Source: Lachnospiraceae bacterium (GTDB lineage Bacteria; Bacillota; Clostridia; Lachnospirales; Lachnospiraceae). From it: a stretch of 5,806 bases of DNA. Below, in pieces: positions 5,125 to 5,806 of the stretch. The position numbers and the translations under genes are program-made. How positions within the stretch are numbered: position 1 is the first letter of the stretch; every line of letters starts with the position of its first letter. The notes beneath the pieces are model-generated. The model worked only from the letters and a program-made list of their open reading frames with translations. It ran no database searches and was not told where the DNA came from. The stretch spans positions 1-5,806 of the forward strand of contig CAADSM010000155.1 of the NCBI GenBank assembly GCA_900751785.1, in the 5' to 3' direction.

Positions 5125-5806
5125 CTATCTCGCAGCTCCGCTCCGCACTTCCTCAAATTCTCTTTTGATCTCCTCCGACGGCTCCGGCGTCAGCAGCGAC
5201 ACCACCACGATACAGATACTGGAGAACACAAACGCCGGGAGCAGCTCGTAGATATCCCACATGCCGCCAAGCGGACGGACGAGCAGGTTCCAAACGAACA
5301 CCATTCCCGCCCCGCCGAGCATTCCGGCGATCGCGCCGGCGCGGGTCGTGCGCTTCCAGAAGAGGCTGAAGAGCATCAGCGGTCCGAACGTCGCTCCGAA
5401 TCCTGCCCATGCAAAGCTTACGATCGTAAAAATGACACTGTTCTCATCCAGCGCGATGATGATCGCCACGATCGCGATCAGAAGCAGCGTGATCCTTGAG
5501 ATGTTCAGCACTTCTCTGTCAGATGCTTTCTTCCTGAAGAGTCCCTGGTAAATATTCTTCGCAAACGCAGAAGCAGCGATCAGAAGGTAGGAATCCGATG
5601 AGCTGATCGTCGCAGCCAGGATGCCCGCCATCACGAATCCCGCCAGCAGCGGCGGCAGAAGATTCGTCGCAAGGAGGATAAATACATTCTCAGCATCTGA
5701 CGAAGTCAGCAGCGCCGTAGGATAGAGAGATCTTCCCACCAGACCGATAAACACCGCGATGGTGAGAGATATCAGCACCCACACTGTTGCAATACGGCGG
5801 GGGGGC
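5125..5806 (-). CDS. putP: PutP-type sodium/proline symporter, C-terminal part
   Basis: This gene runs off the right edge; about 227 C-terminal residues of a roughly 500-aa sodium:solute symporter (SSS family) are visible. The frame stays open to 5806, so the GTG at 5784 is internal (RRIATVWVLISL). At least five hydrophobic segments are present. The segment AGILAATISSSDSYLLI matches helix 9 of PutP, where E. coli has a Ser-Thr pair in the second sodium site; here it is Ser-Ser. The blocks VSFAWAGFGATFGPLMLFSLFWKRTTRAGAIAGM and YELLPAFVFS closely resemble the PutP C-terminal half and support proline specificity over other SSS substrates. It ends in a charged cytoplasmic tail (EEIKREFEEVRSGAAR). 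It is followed by its own terminator, so it is not in the potassium operon, although proline import and potassium uptake both serve osmoadaptation. A seven-G run at 5799-5805 abuts the window edge. Confidence 0.88.
   Translation of the reverse strand, partial: PPRRIATVWVLISLTIAVFIGLVGRSLYPTALLTSSDAENVFILLATNLLPPLLAGFVMAGILAATISSSDSYLLIAASAFAKNIYQGLFRKKASDREVLNISRITLLLIAIVAIIIALDENSVIFTIVSFAWAGFGATFGPLMLFSLFWKRTTRAGAIAGMLGGAGMVFVWNLLVRPLGGMWDIYELLPAFVFSSICIVVVSLLTPEPSEEIKREFEEVRSGAAR

Noticed and set aside
5125..5499. Plus-strand and alternate minus-strand frames over putP (5056-5499 plus, 5153-5410 minus, 5261-5551 plus)
   Set aside because: They overlap a clear PutP C-terminus with membrane segments and show no family resemblance.
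5799..5806. Seven-G run at the window end, possible frameshift or phase-variable tract in putP
   Set aside because: The frame stays open through it and the residues (PPRRIA) fit the family loosely; with the window ending here, neither sequencing error nor variation can be judged.

Overview
The window looks like chromosomal DNA of a low-to-mid G+C Gram-positive anaerobe in the Clostridia, most likely Lachnospiraceae. This is inferred from strong AGGAGG-type ribosome binding sites, tight gene packing, a KtrA/KtrB-type potassium system and the style of the flanking PHP protein; base composition is roughly half G+C by eye. It is not a mobile or defence region: I see no integrase, transposase, CRISPR array, tRNA or rRNA.

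Layout, left to right. (1) Positions 1-269, plus strand: the 3' end of a PHP-domain metallohydrolase gene, cut by the window edge. (2) Positions 262-4923, minus strand: a five-gene potassium operon. In transcription order it encodes a small membrane-anchored protein with a degenerate TrkA-N/RCK-like domain (4456-4923), a TrkH/KtrB potassium channel-like subunit (3116-4459), a TrkA/KtrA regulatory subunit (2439-3092), a short KdpD-type histidine kinase (956-2380) and a KdpE-type response regulator (262-948). Junctions are a 4-bp ATGA overlap, then gaps of 23, 58 and 7 bp. (3) Positions 4924-5124: an intergenic region with the operon's likely promoter, a pair of 8-bp direct repeats exactly 11 bp apart (a typical OmpR/KdpE-family operator layout) and the terminator of the next gene. 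(4) Positions 5125-5806, minus strand: the C-terminal part of a PutP-type sodium/proline symporter, cut by the window edge.

How it works together (inference). TrkH and TrkA form a Ktr/Trk potassium uptake unit. The co-transcribed KdpD-KdpE pair, without any kdpFABC genes in the window, probably senses potassium or envelope/osmotic status and controls this operon, possibly through the direct repeats upstream. PutP next door imports proline, a compatible solute, which fits an osmoadaptation theme, but it is a separate transcription unit with its own terminator. The operon appears to end at a hairpin plus T-tract lying inside the convergent PHP gene.

The part least explained by known biology is the small first gene. 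It encodes a membrane-tethered RCK-like domain that has lost the GxGxxG nucleotide-binding motif and is translationally coupled to trkH. Thus one intact and one degenerate RCK-like protein flank the channel gene.
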